Positions 13,301 to 28,000 of a DNA stretch of 64,000 nucleotides are shown here, piece after piece; within the stretch, counting starts at the first letter, position 1; every line of letters begins with the position of its first letter. The DNA lies in contig JAYKAV010003129.1 in NCBI GenBank assembly GCA_035582835.1, positions 157,451 to 221,450 of the forward strand, read 5' to 3'. A model generated the notes under the pieces. It saw only the letters and a program-made list of their open reading frames with translations, did no database searches and was not told the origin of the DNA. The translations under genes were made by a program, and so were the position numbers. The DNA comes from Phoebastria nigripes. Its lineage: Eukaryota; Chordata; Aves; Procellariiformes; Diomedeidae.

Positions 13301-16300
13301 TTCCCTTGGACATTGTTTAACCTAAACCACGTGCAGCCCAAGGGTGTCTTTACTTTCCCTGGTGAAGCCACAATTATCAAGATGCAAAGGCATGTGTTTT
13401 CTAGCTGGGCAAAGAGTAGTTTCTCGGTATTCTTGATTTCATTCATTTGTGAGCATTCAAGAGAACGAATCCTCTATTCTCTCACGTCAATGCACTTATA
13501 TTACGTGAGGATTAAATCATTCCCTTCCTTCAATTCCGAGTCTGCAGATAGAAAGCTGGTCTGCCTTACTTTAAGTAGACAAAGAATATTTAAATAAGGA
13601 TGCTGATAAAAATGCTTTCACCAGTAAAGATTTGATTAAAGAATCTGTTGCTTTAAAGTCCTGTAAGTGAAAGCAGAAGTCAAAAGACACCATTTCTTGC
13701 AGAGACATTGGGAAGTTGGTTTAAGTTTGGTCTATGGGAAGAATTTCCACAACCCAGTGACATCCACACTGCTGGGAAAGACCAGGTCCCTCCCCGCTGG
13801 TTCACCGTGCTCCTGTGCTGCAGCCCTCAGGGGGGCTTTTTGCTAAGGCCAGTTCACCTCTTCCAACACGGGCGAGGATGCTTCTGATTTCAGAAGTCCA
13901 ATGAACATTTTCACATGTCATCGTAAAGACGAACATTTAGTAGCAATAGTATTTGTTCTGTGCACTGGTTTTGATGTCCTTCATGATAGAAATAAATAAA
14001 TAAAATAACCTCCCTCCCAGAAGGACAGTATTATCACATTATTTGGACTTAAAATAGAAATGGATGTCACAACTAGTTTTTTTCCTGCTTTATATCTGTT
14101 AGTTGGTTTGGATTTTTTTTTTGCTTGCAGGATGGGCAATGAATACAAATGAGTCTACCTCCCATTATAAAGATAAAACAAAATTTCCCAGGTATGGGAT
14201 TAGGCAGCCCATGGTAGTCTGCATCCCGTTGAGACCGGCAGATCTATTGGAGGTCATTAATGGGGAGAATCAAACCCTGCTCTAACTTACTTCCACTTTT
14301 AAATCTTCAAAATACTTGACTTGTACCTAGGAAGCATCAGTATTTACTTTATAAAGATTTTCTGGGTTTAAGAAGTCAGAATAACCTTTCCTGTGCTGAA
14401 ACTCGAAGGACTGGAGAAGATGATCCATTTGAAACTCTTAATAATTGCATCATTTCTTCTCCAGCAGCAGCCCACAAGTTTCCAGTCAGGCTGGTACAAA
14501 GCAAGTGGCACATTAGCAGCCAAGTCCTGTTCACGTGGGCAGGATGACTGATTCGTCTGCCTCTCCCTGGACATCTCTGCAGTCTCTTTGATTTCAACAG
14601 ATAAGCCAAGGGATTCAGACCTCCTGTCTGAGGCTGCGCTGTTCCCTGGCCATGAGATGTTTCCCACCCCCTTTGACTGGGTGTTGCACGCCGACGCATT
14701 GCTGCCATGCCCAGATAAATTCACTGCAGCAGCACAGAGGTTTGAGTTTATGTATTCACAATCTAGCAACAACAGACTCTGGATCAGACCAAGCCTGGAT
14801 GCAAACAGGCAAAAGCCATGGCTCCCACAGCGTTCATAGCTGCTGGCAGTGAAACTGAATTTTGTTCATTTGTACATTTCTTTTCCAACTTTTGCTAGTG
14901 GCTTTGGTATAAACGGCATTGTACTTGAAGTGTGTCTTTGCAAGAAAGCAGTCCTATACAGATGGGGAAAGAAAAGCAAACCTTCCCACAAACCATCTGA
15001 GAAGCAGCCTCTCTACTGCGAGCCTGCTAATGAAAATGCAGCAGAAACCAATCATTTTCTGGATGAAAGCTAAAAGCTACATGGCAGATAGTAAATAAAT
15101 AATTGCAGGGAAACATTGCACATAGATTTCTTGGGGAACAGAACTTAATTAAATTTCGTGAACATGCCTACATAGTTCCATTGATCAGGAAAAAATGGAT
15201 ATCTGCTACGTCTTTAAAATTTACTCGCTTGACAATGTTTTGCCTTCCTCCCCTCCCTCAGTTTCATTTACTTTGTATCCTGCAGTGGTAAGGGAACATG
15301 TTTCTATTTTATTTTCTTGAAGAAATTGATCCTAAGAAGCACAGGACATGATGTATGGTTTGTAACTTGGCAATATTGCTAAGCAAAAAAAAATCACTGA
15401 AGAAGTCTTGGCAGATATTATATTAATTTCCATTTTAAAATGGATTTTTTTCCCACTAGGACCAATAAAAAATATGCAAAGGCTTTCAACAGCCTCTCTG
15501 TAGTAATAATTAGTTAAAAGATGGTGTAAATCTTGCTAGGCTAATTTAGCAAGGTAGGTTTTTTTAGACACTTCACAAGACTTTTTTTTGCCATTGAATT
15601 CAAACTGATCCCTGAATTCACAATTCCAACCACTCTGGGTCTTGCTGGGATCTCAGCGTCTTCTCTTTGGTCCATCACAGAGATAAACAGAAGCAATAGA
15701 GGTGACTGCGGCTGGTGCCTGGCAGAGGTGTGGAAGGACCAGACAGTCACAGCCACCGCCGTGGCCCACCAAAGGGCGTTGGGTTGTCCCAGGGGACTTG
15801 AACCTCATCACAGCGGTGATGGATCTCTCTCTTCTGGAAGGGCTTCGTTGGGGTTGCCAACTTTGCAGGATTGCAAATGTGCTGCTGTTGTTGAGAACAA
15901 AATATATTCCAGAAGAACCCAGAGAATTTTTTTCTGTTTATTTTTTAGTCTTCAGATGCCCTACCCAAATTACCTTTTTATGAGGGTGGCTCCTGGAGTG
16001 CCACTGACAGCCTGGGCCTGTTTCCCTCACCCCAGGGTTAGCAGCAAGCACCTGGATTCATTTTGCTCCAAGTTGGCTGCTTTTCGTTCCCCGTCTTGTT
16101 AAAGTACGGCAGCAAGTTGATTGGTAAACGAGGAGGCTGCTGTCCTTGCTAGCATAATTGTGATTTGGCATATTGGTATAGGATTAAAATTCCAATTGAA
16201 CAGATGGTGTCAGGATTTTAACTTATGCTTATGAGATGCAGATGGTCCAAGGAGTGAACTTGTACACTAGTTATTTTTATTTTGAACAGGTTAAGAACAA

Positions 16301-19300
16301 ATTACTTTTTGACTATTGTTATTGTTGTTCTACTTACCATTTTTTCTTTCCCTGTGCCTGCGTGCATGCACGTATGTGTGTGTCTGTGCACATGTGCAAA
16401 TCTTCTCATAATCTTTTTTCCTTCTAACAGCCCTATTTCTGCCTAAAAGTCCTTTCTATATATTTTTACTGTTTCCTTCCCAGTGGCCCTTTTATTTCCC
16501 CTTAGACCTGTTGCTGTTCTCCTTGAGAGGTGCGGGGTTGAGGACCTGCCTGGCAGGGTTGCGGACTGGAGCTCTGCAGAGGTGTGGGTGCTGTGTCCTC
16601 AGCCCAGCCTCCCCAGGGGAAAACCACCCCTGTCCCCAGGGCAGGCAGGGACGGCAGCCGCTCCGAAACCTCCCGTGGNTCTGAATCCCGAGGCAGGGCT
16701 TGTGCAGGCGGGGAGTGCTGAATGGGCCATGTACACCTGGTGTGATTGAGGATGCTAGGGCAGGTTTCTGGTCTTGGTTGCACTGGAATAAATCCAGATT
16801 GACCCCACTTTTATGCTAGTAAGGATCTGATACTTATTATCTAATCCTGTCTTGAAACACAGGGTTATATTTTTGTCATAATTTATAAGCTTATTTAATC
16901 TTTTCTAGNAAAAAAGTACAATCTACTGCTGCAAATTATTAATGTCTACCTGAATATTTTACATCTACTACATAGTACTAATTTTCATGCAAAGATACTG
17001 GTGTTTTGCATAAAGCACCTGCGTACATTTTCCATACTCTTTCTCCTGCCCCACGTCACGTACTCGGGGGAAGGACTTCGGAGCATATGTTTCAGGCAAG
17101 TCTCTTGTGTGCCAACCTTGATTCTGCTTTGGCTTCGTGTCTGCTGGGGGCTGCAGTTGGTAGCATCTTCTTGGAGGGGTGAGGTTTGACGTGACTTGTT
17201 GATCTTCCTTCTCGGCAGGCGTGTTTGCTGTGTGCAGCTGGTCACGGGGAAGCTTGTGCCAGTCTGGGGTGTTGGTGTTTAATTTAGAGCCCAATCCAGA
17301 AAGCAGGAGAGTCCCAGTGCCTCCTGCATTTCAAACAAGCTGTAAGTATTTGAGATCTTTAAGTTGGGGAAAACAACATTTCCCGAGGGTTAAATCATTG
17401 AGTAAGTGTCTACCCAGCTTACTCCTAACAAGGTAACGTATTTCTGAGGTCTGACTATGATCAAGTGACTGGACTAGCAAAAATAAATCTTAGTCTGTTA
17501 CCTGTCCTTGATGCATTTCACATGTACATCCTGGCAATATTGGCTGTAGGGAAGGTTTCCACGAAAGACGATGCAAACATATGGCATAAGGGCAAAGACG
17601 CCAGTTGCAGGTGTAGGTATAATCAGGTTCATTTATTCCTCCCTCGTGCCTGCTGCCATTACTCATTCCTCTCGCATGCAAATGTACAAATCTCCCTGAT
17701 GCTCGTTAAAGCCCACAGTGTTTTAGAAGATACTGTTCCTGTCCTTAAAAAGCAGCTGGTCTGGGAATACAGCACTAACGGGATGGAGGCACTTTCCTGC
17801 AGCAGGGACCTGGCACCCAGGGACCCCATCTTCCCAAGTCCCCACTCGGGGCCCTCGGTTGCAGTTTTTTCTGCTTCCTGGGAAACTGGTGGAGAATGCG
17901 AAGGGCTTTGGTGGAGGCTGGGCTGGAGGGTGCAGCAGGGGCTGGCTGGGGGCTGGCTGGGGGGATGCAGGGACACTTGGGCAGCCTGCAGCCCAGAGTG
18001 CTGCTGCAGCGCATCTCCAAAGGCTGCGAGATGTCTTGTCCCCACTGGGCTGGCACGTCCCCTCTTGCCGGGGTGGCCATGCTGATGCAGAAAGGGCTTT
18101 TGGGATCCCCTGGAGCGCAAAAAATTGCCCTCCCACCTATTTCTGATAATTAGTATTTTCCATAATTATCCTGGATAAGATGACACTGACTGAGAAGCCC
18201 GTGCCATAGCCAGAGGTGTTTGAGCTAATTTGGTTTTCCTTGGAGTACCTGGGAAGGGTAGGCTGTGTGCAGCACCGGGGCTGCCCGGCACCGTGCCGTC
18301 GAGGGGCACGCATCGGCCTCTCCTCTGCTCAGATGCTTAAGTACTAATGGGGACAGGGTGAGTGGGGATGAGTAATGAATATTTCATGGGAAAGCATTAC
18401 AACACTGTATACGAGAGCAACTGACTCCATCACATCCTCGCAGCTGCCTCCTTGCTTTAGACAATGTGTTTTTTTCTCTCTGGTTACCTGATGGGGAGCG
18501 AGCTGGTGGCCNAGGAAAGGCACAGTGCACTGATCCAGGCTGCCACCTTCTCCCTCACAAGCATAAATGTTTGAAAATTTGTTTTGCTGCTTCTGAACAA
18601 GGGGATTAAAGAGCTCTGAAATATTAACTTCTTGCACTTTATGCTGTGTTTGAAACATTGCCTTCAAAACCACAGCCCCTCTGGTCTGTGGGATGGGAAA
18701 GGGGTCTCCCTCTGCCCCCGGAGTTTACAGCAGCAATGACCCCATCTCTCCATCCCTGGTAGAGATCTCCAGCTGGTGGGGCCTTGTTCTGCCTGCTGGT
18801 GGCTGGGTCCTGGCTGCAGGGAGTAGGTTACAGCTTTACACTGTCCCTTTTCCCCACTGGGGACCTCGGGGACTGTCTCCCTGCAGCGCGTCCCCATGGG
18901 ACTGAGCATCGGTTGCTGCTGTGCCATGGGGGTTTGCTGCCACCCGCTCTTCTCCACGCGGGTGAAGCTGTTACTAAGCTGTCTGCTGGCACAGCCTGGC
19001 ACCAGGTTGCTTCATCCTCGCTAACGATGTCCCACATCCCCTCAGCACGCGTGCACCACCCTCCTGCCCGCTCCCTGCCAGCCGTGTTCACAGGATTATC
19101 ATCCCATGCAGATCTCCCCATGCTTTGCTCCACCTACATCTTGATGGCTTGAAATCAAACCAGGCCTTGAAATCAGTGTCAGTACATCTGCTCATGTTAT
19201 ACAGCCATAAAACCAAACCTGAATTCCAATACCGTATTCCAAATGTCCACCGTACTGTTTGGTGACATAAACCATCTCCTTGGGGAGAGAGAAATTTTCC

Positions 19301-22233
19301 TGTACCCGAATTTCCTGCACCTGACCCTGCCAGGTTTCTCCACTGCACGGAGAAACCCAGAAAAAAATATCAGTGATGAAGATGTTTGCAAGTTCTGTGA
19401 CCTGATTTTGAACATATTTCAAAAAGAAAAAAGTGAAATTTAATAAGTAATATATTAGCTAGAATGTGTTTGCTCAGCTGTAGTGACAACTTCAGTTACA
19501 CACTGTATTTTTTGTTTGCAGATGCAGCTTTTACAGAGCCATGGCTATAGGAGAGATTAAACATTTTTTGAAAAAGTGATCAGAAATTTTGTTTGCAATC
19601 ATGCTGTAGCTCTTCTCTAAATATTGGAAGCATTTTAAATCGGTTTGTATTGATAATGGCATTGTAATGCCTTTTCTTGCTTGTACAGATCATCAGTGTT
19701 TTAATGTGCTTATTCCCAAGGGATGAAGTAACTGAAGAGAACAGATTAAGTGAAACCTTAAAGAATGTTTTGTTAGGGAAAATCATATTTCCTTTAAAAC
19801 GGCTTTGCATAAGGTTATTAGATACTTGATTGTTTGTATTTCTTACTGCTTATATAAACAGTGTTCATGGCTAGAGCATGATTATCAGTTTTCTGACTGC
19901 AATGCTATAAATCCAAATGCATAAATATGCATGACCTCAGTCAGGGATATTTCAAGAGCCTTTCAGGAAAGGCTGTTCCCACCATGTCCTCTCTGTGGGA
20001 CCAGGGTGGGAGGTTTGTGCTGAAAGGGGGGGCCCCTGACCTCCACCATGCATTTCTGTGCCCATCCCCTCCCTGGCAGGGTTGTGTAGGAGCCAGTTCA
20101 CATTGCTTCCAGGGCTGAGGGGAGGCAGGCTGGAGCCTATGGACCTTAACAGGCACTACATTTTTAATCTAAAGCATTTTCTTTTACTCCTATCTGAAAA
20201 TGCAAACGAGGAGCCACTTGTGTGTATGTTGAAGTGCTCGTCCGTATTTTTGCCTGTCATAATACGCTCCATCATCTTCTGCGCTAACTTGGCGTGCAGT
20301 GACACAGCCACTTCAGAAAGAGAGATCAGGTTTGGTAAATTCATAAAGACACAGCTTGCCAAAAGCTGTTTGGATGTACAGGAGTCACATTTTTACTGAG
20401 CTGTTCTGAACACGTCCACCTGGATATAACCTCATATAAAACAATTCCCTTCTGCAGGACAGGGACACGTCCCATATGTCCCCAAAGGAGACTGAATCCA
20501 TCTGACNAGCCCTTGCTCCTCAGCCCTTAGAGCTGACGTACTAATCACAAGGTCCTGAGTAAGAATGCGTAAACCTCTTGGTGACTGTGGGATCAGGAGG
20601 ATTGCTGTGCCCATTCACTAGCATTGTTAAATTGATTTCAATGAGATCTTTAAATTATTTTCAGCCTTTGTAGCTGAAGTGTTATTTGGTGTGTATTGCA
20701 CACCCTGATAGCAGTGTGCCAAATAATGCATGTATTCATTTGACCCTCCCAAATTCACCAGAAATATAGAGCTAGCTTCTACAACAAGGAAAGGTTTCCC
20801 TGTGCTTAGAACTGTTTAAATATGGGATGATACAAAACCTGTCTTGTCANCGTGTTTTCTCCTCAACAATTTATTACTGGGTATTAAAGACCACCCCATG
20901 TGCTTTCCCTAAGAATGCATCACTGGCTACCAAAATAGGAAATATGGAAATGTGATATGGATTAGCAGATCTTTAAAACAACACAGAAGGACCACTTCCG
21001 TCTGATACCCCTGTTGGATTTACTGACAATAGCGAGCCACGTGCCCCCATCACTGGGGATGACAGCCTTTTCCTGCTGGCTGATTTACCTGGGCAAACCA
21101 GGAAAAAGAGCAGGAGCCTGAGCTTATAAAACTGGTGGCTTGTGAAGCAGCTGTATTGTCTTTGACATGATTAAAAAGCCCTTACTAGTAACCTAGCCCC
21201 CAGATGTAAGCTTACAGGTGGTTCCTGCAACCCCAGGGTCAACACTTGTACTTAAATTAAAAAAAAACACACAAATTCCCCCAAACCCAGAAGCACCCTG
21301 TCTCTAGACAGGTGGATGAGGATAAACATCAGCTGTCATGAAATGCTCAGAAAAATTACAAGAGTTGGCAGTGTTAATGCATATGCGATACTCTGTTTAT
21401 GTTTATTGCAATAAAGAATATGATAAAAATCACACATAGCCAATATTTCAGCTGATCAAAAACTGGCTTATTTGTTCATTTTTATTGATGCTCTGATCTC
21501 TGGTGAGAAAATAATTGGCTTAAGCAGCAGAAGCCTATTCCATTTAAAATCAATGACAGCTTTGTTCAGTGGAAGCAGTAGGTGACCCTGTATAGAGTAA
21601 ACAAACAAATATTCTTACTTATGTACCAATTATGTGTTAGATAATTTAAACTCTGAAGTATCCAGTTTGCTTTTCACTAATTATTGTGCTGTCTCCTTGC
21701 ATGTGTCTCCACTTGGCTAATGGCAGTTTTTAAACTTCTGATTGCACTGTAAAATATCAGCAGGTTTGCAAAGCTGTGAGTTGCAAGCTCTGCTAGGAGA
21801 GCATACNTGTTTGAGAGCAGCATATATATGTGTGTATACATTTAAATTACAGATATCTCTGTTGTGCACGGGAGAGGAACATTCTGTATTTTAGCAAAGC
21901 TCAGACCGGGAGGGGAGGCAGAGGCTGGATCTGAGCTCTTTAGTTCCTCTTTCATCTCAGAATGAGTTCGCCCTTGCAGCATTCACAGTGCAACAGGTGG
22001 GTGATGGCAGGAGCAGCAGTCCCTCGTGCGTGCCAGCAGCCACCGAGGAGGTGATGAAACAACCTGAGTCACTGGGTACAAGTGAAGTTATGTGAACTGA
22101 ACGGAGCGTTGTCAGGGAATGAGTCGTCTGATAAAAATAAGTGTCTTCATTTTCTAAAGTAATTTATTTTTGATAAATGCTTCAGCCTTGCATTTGTTTA
22201 GCAGCAGGACAGCGTTCCTGTATTCCACTGGCA
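7342..22233 (+). other. KCTD16: KCTD16 intron, no gene seen
   Basis: About 15 kb of mixed AT-rich and moderately GC-rich sequence. Open frames are short and unrecognisable. Notable simple sequence includes G runs at 9811-9827, an AT-rich patch at about 12715-12800, and a TG-rich alternating purine-pyrimidine tract at about 16365-16400. A GC-richer region at 17800-18090 has a short direct repeat of GGCTGGCTGG. Single ambiguous bases occur at several places. I see no transposon ends that I can name. Confidence 0.65.
9811..9827 (+). repeat. G-rich run broken by a single T
   Basis: Seven G, one T, then nine G. Such a tract can form a G-quadruplex and is prone to length errors in sequencing. No gene lies nearby, so any role is unknown. 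Confidence 0.8.
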
Positions 22234-22273
22234 TTGTCTTAGCTGCAAGTAACTTGTCTTAGCTGCAAGTAAC
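22234..22273 (+). repeat. Perfect 20-base tandem duplication
   Basis: The unit TTGTCTTAGCTGCAAGTAAC occurs twice back to back with no mismatch. The surrounding sequence is not repetitive. This looks like a recent local slippage duplication or an assembly join error. Confidence 0.9.
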
Positions 22274-24942
22274 TTCCGGGGCCTAAAAGAGCTGATTTTA
22301 ATCTTATGATAGTCTCTAAGTTCCTCCACTTGTTGCTAGTGCTGAGCCTGTCTCCATCTCTTTATTGGAAACAGCCCCTATCACCACTTGTAGCCCAACT
22401 TTTTCTATTTGGCACAGCTGTGGTTTAAAGTCAGGCACATTTATCTGCAAGGAGGTGAGCCCTGGGGAAGTAGTAGAGGGCAGAGCACTGGTGAGGTGTG
22501 TGCTGGAAGGTGCAAGGGGTGAAGGTAAGACTGGAGCTGTAGTTGGAATCTGGGCTTCTCAGTTGTTTTGAGTGTTTATGCATGAATTTTTGGACTGGTC
22601 TATTTTAAAGATAAAACCTAACTTGAGCATTTTTGGTAGGGAGCCTGTGTTTGTTCTCATAATGTAGAAACATGTAAGCTAACTTAATAAAACTTAAAGT
22701 TCAATGTATGATTTAACTATGTGATCAGCTGAGTTATTCTGTATATTGAATGTATTTGTGCTTAAGTGGGAACATAAAGAACTTGAGTAGTGTAGAAACC
22801 TGATTTTCTGTTAAGATAATCTACAGGCATGTACAAGTGTTTCATAAGAAAACTCAACCTAAAGGAGCCATTTCTTTGCTGCTATTACAGATGGAAGAAA
22901 GAACTTGTTTTCACATCAGCTTAGAATTTTGCTCTGCTTGGGTATGAGTATGGGATAAAGCTGATAATCAGAAATACAGATTCTTTCCCTAGCTCTTAAA
23001 ACCATGCTGCTAGTAATGATTAACATAANGAAGACACGTGCTAGTATTCTACTGCTTCATGGAAAAATGTCAGCTAGGGATATCAAAACATCTGTGCAGC
23101 CACCAGCTGGTCCCCCAAACCTGTTGGGCAACTGCAGTTTTCTTTTTGAAGACTGCCGGACATGGTCCATGTTGTAAGTCTCCTTCCCTTTGTGGTGTAA
23201 GGCTTGGCTAGGCAAGAGGACTGCAATGGCAGGGAGGAGGCTGCTTCTGGGCTGTGCTGGCCAAGCTGGGGGTGCCCTCAGTGTGATGTTTCTGTCTGGC
23301 TGGGGGGCATTGGGGTTTGTGAGGGTTTTTCTCTTCCTTTTTTGTCTTAGCTTGTTTGTTATTAGCTTTTGTGAAGACTTATTCTATCTTTTTGTTCTCA
23401 GAAACTCTATCTAGCATCTCTGCTTCCTTTTCCCAATAATCTGGTTGATAGAAATGGCATTGGATTGATTAGAAGAGAGGAGGGTAGCCCTGTAACTCAA
23501 AGGCATAACTGTAGTAGTATGGCTTAGATAAAACAGCCCTAAACAGATAGGGACAGTCACAAGGAGGTTAAAATACTCTTTTTATTGAGGAGAACAGGAA
23601 AGAAATTATGCTTTTGTTGATTTTCACTTTTGATGTAGAAGGCAAGCTGCTGGTTCCTTAACTTGCAGGATGGCTCAGGTGAGACATTACTCAGCTGAAT
23701 TATTCATAAAGCTACACTGAGCTGCGAGCTCCAGCAAACAGCCCTTTAGAGCTCGCAATCCCTCTGCAGGTCTTTGCCCACCAGGCTCAGGCTTCACCTA
23801 AGCGCTCTTGGTTGCGAGGAGGGCTGAGCCCNCGGTGATTTGCTCTTCAGCCTTCTCTGCGCCAGCCTGGGTCTTGCCACTGCCTTTCCAGCTCTCCCAG
23901 CTTTCCCTGTAAACCATATCTTTTTTTTTTTTTTTCTAAACAAAGTCCACCAAAGCTGGGCTGTCTCAAAAAAGTAGCTTTGTTAGAATTGTACTTAGNA
24001 AATCAGCAGCTCTCATTCCCCCTCAAATGTGAACATTACTCAGATAATACTATTCACATGAAAAGATTTCCTGAAATTCTTTAAGTGCACATTAAAATGC
24101 AAATCAGTCGTCTTATTAAAGATTTCTGGAAGTTCTCTGACAACACATTTAAATGTAAATCGCTGAAATGTAGACTCAATATTAAAATCCAAACAATTAT
24201 TTGATCCACACGCTGAAATTAAAATGGGACCATGTTCTATGTTTCCATAAAACCAGTGCCTCTTTAGCAGCATACGGGAGGCAGCTGTGCCTGGGGCTGG
24301 TCTGGCCTTTTGGGGAGCAAGAGGGGCAGGATGGGGTGCATTGCTTGTGCAGTGCTGTGCCAGATGCTGCGTCCCAGGGTCACTGAGCTCTTGTGTCCCA
24401 CCATGGGGATGTCATGGGGTCAGACTCGTCTTTGGTGGGACAAAAGCTCCTGACATGGATGTGGACTAGTCGAATGAAAAAGCCTAGCTGGAATTTATAA
24501 TAAAGTGTCCCTGATGGCATCAAGTCCTCTTTTTGTCCAGTTTGGATGTCATCAACATAAAAATATGCATGCGAGGAGCAAAGGCAGAGCACTTGAGCTC
24601 TGCCCGTGCAGATTNGGACTCATCAATATCTAGGAAATACAAGTGGGAGCATATGAGGCAGCAGAACAGACTATTAAAATACCCTTAATAAGTAAGAAGC
24701 TACAGCTAGATTTTTGAATTTTCCCACAAATCATGCAGTTTGAGGTTAAAGCTCNACCCCCAACCAAATTGATGGTAACTATTTGATGGAGTTTTAATGG
24801 GCATGCTCTGAGGCTGGCTCTAAAAGCTCTTGGTGTTATGGGATGTAGCTCAGCTGAATGCATCTGATCTGGTTTATTTTAAAGGATGATAATCTATTAG
24901 GAACAACAGGCTTTAAATATCTTTAAAACTGAATGAGGTCTC
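22274..24942 (+). other. KCTD16: KCTD16 intron, no gene seen
   Basis: AT-rich non-coding sequence with a T run at 23921-23935. No coding exon, RNA gene or named repeat was recognised. Confidence 0.65.
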
Positions 24943-25061
24943 TTTTTTTTTTTTTTTTTTTTTTTTNNNNNNNNNNNNNNNNNNNNNNNNNNNNNNNNNN
25001 NNNNNNNNNNNNNNNNNNNNNNNNNNNNNNNNNNNNNNNNNNNNNNNNNNNNNNNNNNNNN
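24943..25061 (+). repeat. Poly-T run ending in a 95-base assembly gap
   Basis: A run of 24 T (24943-24966) leads directly into 95 N (24967-25061). The true length and content of the gap are unknown. A homopolymer at the gap edge suggests the assembler stopped in low-complexity DNA, possibly the tail of a retroelement lying on the minus strand. Confidence 0.95.
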
Positions 25062-28000
25062 TCTCTGTTTTACCTCTCTCTGAATTTATTTAGCTGCTTC
25101 CCCTTAGGCTTTGCTTTCCCTGTTAAGTAACTTGGAGCAGGGGACTGTGTGCAAGTGCCTTCCCAAACGGCATGAGACAGGTGGAGTTGGTGCCCTGATT
25201 GCAAAATGCTGTTCACTACACCAAGAAAAATGTTTCTTTTTCTCTCCTAGTTTCTTTCAGTCTTTAGACTGTCTTAAAAATAAGACACAACATTTTCAAA
25301 CAAAACTGTCAAATTCCAAGTTGACAATGTTATTTGGAGGACACTAATGATATTGAGGTATGCCAGGAATTTAGGACCAATATATTTGGGGAAAAATACT
25401 GCCTGGAGTGCAGGCTTAGCAAAGCTCTGGGTGTGTGGGTTGGTGGGTGCCATGGGGCAGAGCCAGCCTGGCTGCAGAGCAAAGGGTGATGCAGTCCCTT
25501 GCTGGGCTGTCTCCTGCTGGTATTGCTGCCATGCGTAAGCTGATGCTGCTTAACTGTGAGTTAGCACAGCAAGTGCAATGGAGTGAAGTCCTGGTGAAGT
25601 GGGGCCGTGCCTTGAGGGACACCAAGTCACTACCAAGGGACCCTCAAGAGCATCCAGGAAAGCAGCACGCGTTCCATCCACGCTTCTTGCAGCCAGCCCC
25701 AGTATTTTACTGAGGCAATTTTCTTGGTCTGATGTTGGCATACAGACTTCCCTTGCTAATCTTCTGAAAGGAGATGCATCCTTGCTTGAGTCCGTGGCTG
25801 GATAACCCTGGGGGTGTTATGTCTTTACCCCAGTGTCCCCTGTTGCTTGCTGCAGAGGGAGGTCAGGGTGTGAAGCCTGCTGCCTGCTTGCTGATAGACT
25901 CTGTGCCAAGCTGGTGGCAAACAAGTCTTTTGGACCTTGGTGAAAATGAGTGATGCAACGGAAGGAAGAGCGTAACAGTTACACCATGTGAGGAGTCAGA
26001 ATGAAGGCATAGGTAGAAATGCTTACATTGCTCCTCATGGAGCAGCATCTGACAAACCCCAGGTGTGACAGATGCAACCTGTGGCTTATAAGCTTGTTGA
26101 TCTTGGTTTGCTCAAAACTCTGTTATTAATCACTGCTGGGCAGTCACTGTGCCTGGCTTGGCTGTATGCATTCCCATACCAGGAATGGTTCATAACCTGG
26201 ATGCCGTGACTTCTCACGTGGTGTTCATCCAGCTCCTTGGCTGGAGGCAGTGTGTTCCCACAGCGTGTGTACAAAGCATGGATGTCAAATGGAGATTAAA
26301 GATTGGCTAACTTTTAGCATGGATTTGCTAAACATGGGAGTTTCACAGATGTTTTCATCGGCACCGGTCATGGCACATGAAGGGTCCCACGTGTCATCAA
26401 AAGGAACAGAATTGTGTTGACTCTTGAGTTGCTTATTCACAAATAGTTGGAATTGTTTGCATTATTCAGCTTTAGGCAGGCTGAAGGGAGAGAGGACGTT
26501 GCAGGATTGCTCCTGTCTTAATTGGTCATGTCAGTTTTTATTGATGTATAGCTAACATCTGAAGTTTCTCCAAAAGAAAAGGGGGATTCTTTTCTCTCAT
26601 GAGTTGGATATCCCACAAGCAAGCTTTGCCAACACCAAAGTTTTATTTATTCGGGGTATTTGAGGGATCTGAAGCTCTGCTTTTGTTTGGATCTTTTATG
26701 TTATTTCATGTGCTAATCAGGGCTTTTTAACTTGGCTCTGTCACTCAAATGCTTCTTGATGATGATGAGCAAAACTAAGCTATTTTACTGCTGAGTGTGT
26801 ATCACCAGTGAATTTTAATTTTAAAGGAAAAAGTGGGGTTTTTTCATGTTTTAAGTATGATTATTTGAAAAAACAGGATAGTGGTGTTGGACAGATAATC
26901 ATCTAAACAAAATTTAATCCAAAATACAAAATGAATCTGGTTGTTCCCCGCTCCTCCATATACGGTTTGTATTACATGAAAATAAATGTCATGCTGAAGT
27001 AATTTTGAGTGATACATAAGGACAAAGTGTACTGTAGCTGGTATCTATCAGTATTTGAAAAAGAGAAAGAAAGGGAAGCATTTCAGCTCATGATATTCAT
27101 GGGTTACTTGTCTCTGCCCCACCCTCTATTGTAAATATTTCTGTGTTGGGGAAAATTGAAAATCGGATCATAAACTGTAAATGACAGAAAAGGAATTTTA
27201 TATGTAAGTGGGTGGGAGCCTCAGGAAAAGGGAAAAAGTTATAGTGTATAAAAAGAAATCCAGAGTTTCTCACGTGTGAAACCAAAGTAACCTCCCTTCT
27301 TTGGGTGTGGATTCACCCCAGCGTAGCAGAGGTGAGGAGGCTTTGCCAGGGCACACAGGGAAGCAGGCGGTGAGAAGCAGCAGTCCATGGTGGTGGCATT
27401 TGATGTTTGCCTTTAGACTCATTTGGCATTGGTGCCGATGGCAAGACAAGCACAAGCCAGATCTGTCCTCACGCCTGCTTTTTTGGCTCTGATGTGAAGG
27501 AGCCAGGTACCAATTTCTGCTGCTTCTCGCCCTCGTGGGAAGATGGGGGTGATCTCTCCTCCAGCGGGAGGTTTGGGGGTGATGGGGATGGGTCCCTCCC
27601 TTCCTCTGCAGCTGGGCCGAGGAGACTGACGCTGCTAACTTNCTCTTATAACCTGATTGATCGAGCCGTTTTCTTCATGCCACTAGGTTTTGAACAGGGG
27701 TTGCTGATGTACTGCTCTGCAGGCCTTCATTTACAGCGAAGATCTGTATTTTCCAGTGACATATACTGCAGAAGTGCATAACTGTGGTTTTTACCTTCTT
27801 AGCCAGCGAGGAAGAATAGCTTCTGCCACTGACTGCAGGCGATGAAATCCCTGACATGTGCTCTTTATTATGGGCTTAAGAAGCCTGGAAAATCAGGGAA
27901 TCGGCAATCCCTCAACATAATACATGTTAGCTGCAGCGTATAGTACAAATTATATTGGAAAACTGCATTATTCTTGAGCTATTTTTCTGTGGGTTTTGTT

